A stretch of 7,206 nucleotides of DNA from Minisyncoccota bacterium (GTDB lineage Bacteria; Patescibacteriota; Minisyncoccia; Minisyncoccales; CSSED10-335), in assembly GCA_021129615.1 (NCBI GenBank), contig JAJOKY010000021.1, positions 1 to 7,206 on the forward strand, given 5' to 3'. Below are positions 5,579-7,206 of the stretch, in pieces (positions within the stretch are counted from its first letter, which is position 1; the number at the start of each line of letters is the position of its first letter). The position numbers were made by a program, and so were the translations under genes. The notes under the pieces were generated by a model that was not told the origin of the DNA, did not search any database, and saw nothing but the letters and a program-made list of their open reading frames with translations.

Positions 5579-6523
5579 ATGTTAACTGATAAGAAAAAAA
5601 TAAGAGTATTTGCTGGCAAAGGAGGAGAGGGAATTGTCGCTTTTAGCAAAGAAAAAATGAGACTTGGGCCTACTGGTGGAGATGGAGGCAAGGGGGGAGA
5701 TATCCTAGCCGAGGGGATACCAGACATCGGAGCACTCAGGCAGTTTAGATATAAGAGAGATTTCTATGCTGATAATGGAAAAAGGGGCGAGGGTAAATGT
5801 TCTACTGGCGCTAGTGGGAAAGATATCATTTTAAAAATACCAATAGGCACTATTATTCGTGACCTAGAGACGGGTAGAGAGGATGAGATTATCAAGGTTG
5901 GTGATAGGGTAGTTATGGCTAGGGGTGGTAATGGAGGAAGAGGAAATTTTTCGTTTAGATCATCTACAAAAACGACACCTGAAAAAGCAACCGAGGGGCT
6001 AGATGGAGAGAAAAAAGAGATAGAATTTGAGTTGAAGTTAATAGCTGATGTTGGTTTGGTTGGGCTTCCTAATGTTGGAAAGTCTTCTCTTTTAAATAAA
6101 ATAACCAAGGCAAAAAGCAGAGTTGCTAATTACCAATTTACAACTCTAGAGCCACACCTAGGGGTTTACGAAAATTTAATTTTAGCAGATATTCCGGGGT
6201 TAATCTCTGGGGCTTCTTTGGGGAAGGGGTTGGGGACTAGATTTTTACGACATATAGAAAGGACTAGAGTTATTTTCCATCTAATATCCTGTGAATCAGA
6301 TAATCTCAACAGAGACTATGAAATAATAAGAAAAGAGATGACCCTTTATGGCAAGGGGGTCGAAACAAAACAAGAACATATTATTTTTACTAAAACCGAC
6401 CTTCTAGAAGAGGGCGAGGTTAAAAAAATATTAAAAAAATTTCCTGATAGCATTGGCATATCAATCTATGATGACAAGTCTATAGAAAAAGTTAAAATTC
6501 TTTTAGGAAAACTGGTCTTTTAA
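5579..6523 (+). CDS. obg: Obg/CgtA-family GTPase (short form)
   Basis: Obg is an essential GTPase that binds the large ribosomal subunit and acts in its late assembly and in stress signalling. The 314 residues hold an N-terminal Obg fold (about 1-156) with glycine-rich segments GKGGEGIVAF, GPTGGDGGKGGDI (30-42) and ARGGNGGRGNFSF (114-126), followed by the G domain. G1 is GLPNVGKSS (162-170), switch I/G2 is YQFTTLEPHLGV (185-196), and G3 is DIPGLISGAS (204-213). G4 is TKTD at 271-274, where NKxD is usual, and G5 is reduced to a weak SIYDDKSI. The protein stops right after the G domain, lacking the variable C-terminal OCT domain of longer homologues such as B. subtilis Obg. The start aligns with the typical Obg N-terminus. 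It lies 30 bp after xseB; the classic rplU-rpmA neighbours are absent here. The family call is very secure. Confidence 0.96.
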   Translation: MLTDKKKIRVFAGKGGEGIVAFSKEKMRLGPTGGDGGKGGDILAEGIPDIGALRQFRYKRDFYADNGKRGEGKCSTGASGKDIILKIPIGTIIRDLETGREDEIIKVGDRVVMARGGNGGRGNFSFRSSTKTTPEKATEGLDGEKKEIEFELKLIADVGLVGLPNVGKSSLLNKITKAKSRVANYQFTTLEPHLGVYENLILADIPGLISGASLGKGLGTRFLRHIERTRVIFHLISCESDNLNRDYEIIRKEMTLYGKGVETKQEHIIFTKTDLLEEGEVKKILKKFPDSIGISIYDDKSIEKVKILLGKLVF

Positions 6524-6601
6524 TGTGCCGATTTTCTTATTGCTAAGATTCAATTTTTATAATTTATAATTTTATGATATTCTATATTCACAATATTAAT
6601 A
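6524..6601 (+). promoter_or_regulatory. AT-rich spacer, probable promoter region for the small 3' genes
   Basis: This 78-bp gap is AT-rich in its second half and contains two TATAAT hexamers (6558-6563, 6565-6570) and TATGAT (6573-6578). The best -35 partner for the last is TTCAAT at 6549-6554 (18-bp spacer), matching only 3/6. The cluster of -10-like boxes and the larger gap than elsewhere in the gene string make a promoter plausible for the 84- and 96-residue genes. No hairpin-plus-T-run terminator for obg is visible. Confidence 0.3.
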
Positions 6602-6856
6602 ATGGATAATAAAAAAAAGAGGTACCTAAAATTAGCTCTAATTATATTCTTACTATTTTGTGGGGTGATTTTAGTTTTTTCCCTTCGTGGTAATCAGAAT
6701 TTTTTAAAAAACACAGAAGCTTTTTTGATGGGGGCAGATAGGTCAATAGATATTCAAAGAATTAAGTCAAACATTGAAAATATGGACGAAGAAGAGATAA
6801 GCGAAACAATTAAAAAAATAGAGTTAAAAATTAAAGAATTAGAATCCAGAAATTAG
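6602..6856 (+). CDS. Small single-pass membrane protein with charged helical tail
   Basis: I do not recognise this 84-residue protein. A basic N-terminus (KKKRYLK) precedes one hydrophobic membrane segment at about 9-28, giving an N-in topology by the positive-inside rule. The exposed remainder has a short linker (about 29-47) and a strongly charged helical, coiled-coil-like tail (about 48-84) rich in E, K and I. The cysteine at position 20 lies within the hydrophobic segment (LLFC), but the residue before it is F and no proper lipobox is present, so it is unlikely to be a lipoprotein. It is the only gene here ending in TAG. It follows obg after 78 bp and precedes another single-pass protein by 47 bp; the two may form a pair. 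Codon use matches its neighbours. Real gene likely; role unknown. Confidence 0.6.
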   Translation: MDNKKKRYLKLALIIFLLFCGVILVFSLRGNQNFLKNTEAFLMGADRSIDIQRIKSNIENMDEEEISETIKKIELKIKELESRN

Positions 6857-6877
6857 AGATTGAGATAGAAAAGGTCG

Positions 6878-6895
6878 ATTTTTTTTAAAAAAAAT
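6878..6895. repeat. 18-bp perfect A/T palindrome (A-T8-A8-T)
   Basis: ATTTTTTTTAAAAAAAAT is perfectly self-complementary and sits 8 bases before the following ATG. It could act as a weak terminator-like or structural element, but has no G/C stem. It may also be a slippage-prone homopolymer pair where sequencing or assembly length errors are possible. Confidence 0.5.
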
Positions 6896-6903
6896 AGATA
6901 AAT

Positions 6904-7194
6904 ATGTCTAAAAAAAATATAATTATAGCTATCGTTATAATTTTAGCTTTAGCTTCTATATTAGTTCTTGCTAATAGACAACCAGTAGAGGAGGTGGTTC
7001 CAGTAGATGGAAATCTACCAGTAGATGAAGAGCTTCTGTTAAATGAAGATTTCCCAGTAGATGAAACCCTGCTAGATGATGAAACTCTTCAAATAGACCT
7101 AAATGAAGCCACTCCAGTTGATAACCTTCCAGTATACGAGGGATTCCCAGTGGATGAAACAATCCAAGGAGATCCAGCAGACCCAGCTCTATAA
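6904..7194 (+). CDS. Single-pass protein with acidic PVD-repeat tail
   Basis: This 96-residue protein has a short basic N-terminus (MSKKN), one hydrophobic segment at about 5-23 that could be a membrane anchor or an uncleaved signal peptide, then an acidic tail. The tail is built of degenerate units beginning with PV: pairs at 27, 33, 39, 51, 71, 76 and 82, most followed by D or E, in contexts such as PVDGNL, PVDEEL, PVDETL, PVDNL and PVDETI. There are almost no basic residues after position 25. At DNA level one unit recurs nearly exactly (7051-7067 and 7144-7160, 16 of 17 bases). I recognise no family; it looks like a disordered, surface-exposed low-complexity protein. Repeat-driven growth or shrinkage is likely. 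A secretory precursor is possible, but no clear AXA cleavage site is seen beyond VLANRQ. The gene ends 12 bases before the window edge. Confidence 0.65.
   Translation: MSKKNIIIAIVIILALASILVLANRQPVEEVVPVDGNLPVDEELLLNEDFPVDETLLDDETLQIDLNEATPVDNLPVYEGFPVDETIQGDPADPAL
7051..7160 (+). repeat. Near-identical 17-base direct repeat inside the PVD gene
   Basis: TTCCCAGTAGATGAAAC at 7051-7067 recurs at 7144-7160 with a single change (A to G in the middle), 93 bases (31 codons) apart and in the same frame, encoding FPVDET both times. Shorter CCAGTAGATG copies occur around 7000 and 7018. This supports tandem or segmental duplication as the origin of the tail. Confidence 0.7.
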
Positions 7195-7206
7195 ATAGAT
7201 CTAGGA

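Noticed and set aside
5545..6108. Two minus-strand ORFs (5545-5727, 5764-6108) rich in Pro and Ser.
   Set aside because: They mirror the glycine-rich Obg fold on the other strand; no independent protein features.
6869..6900. Intrinsic terminator at the T8/A8 stretch.
   Set aside because: The palindrome has no G/C-rich stem and the T-run precedes the A-run rather than following a stem, so it lacks the standard layout on the + strand.
6971..7162. 63-codon minus-strand ORF with a His/Leu-rich periodic product.
   Set aside because: Its periodicity is the reverse of the PVD repeats in the gene on the + strand.

Overview
The window is an AT-rich, densely packed bacterial segment with every credible gene on the + strand. 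All nine genes start at ATG and none has a convincing Shine-Dalgarno motif at normal spacing. The compact proteins, a short Obg without a C-terminal domain, long low-complexity repeats between genes, and small single-pass proteins with no recognisable family suggest a Candidate Phyla Radiation (Patescibacteria/Parcubacteria-like) genome. This placement is an inference from style, not from a marker gene. TGA acts as stop for at least one gene (the ABC ATPase ends at the usual family length), which argues against the TGA=Gly code of Absconditabacteria and Gracilibacteria.

Region 1 (16-4022) is an export module: a two-helix membrane miniprotein, a HlyD/MacA-type adaptor with an unusually long helical section, a MacB/LolD-type ABC ATPase and a MacB/FtsX-type permease. 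Adaptor and ATPase overlap by ATGA. The ATPase and permease are separated by about 324 bp of non-coding, highly structured DNA (2490-2813). This holds three polypurine, G-rich tracts each ending in GGAATT, a GC-richer segment with interleaved complementary arms, a perfect purine mirror repeat, and an AT-rich inverted repeat next to the permease start. It is the least ordinary part of the window.

Region 2 (4015-6523) is housekeeping: xseA and xseB (exonuclease VII large and small subunits, one base apart) and obg/cgtA, a ribosome-associated GTPase. xseA overlaps the permease by 8 bp, so transport and DNA-metabolism genes are probably read on one transcript. Obg retains its glycine-rich N-terminal fold and G domain but ends straight after the G domain, with a non-canonical G4 motif (TKTD).

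Region 3 (6524-7206) has two small genes with no assigned family: an 84-residue single-pass protein with a charged helical tail, and a 96-residue single-pass protein whose acidic exposed tail is built of degenerate PVD-type repeats. An 18-bp A/T palindrome lies between them.

The adaptor, ATPase and permease should together form a tripartite-like exporter in the cytoplasmic membrane, with unknown substrate. XseA and XseB would form the single-strand-specific exonuclease. No CRISPR array, tRNA, rRNA or transposase gene is visible.
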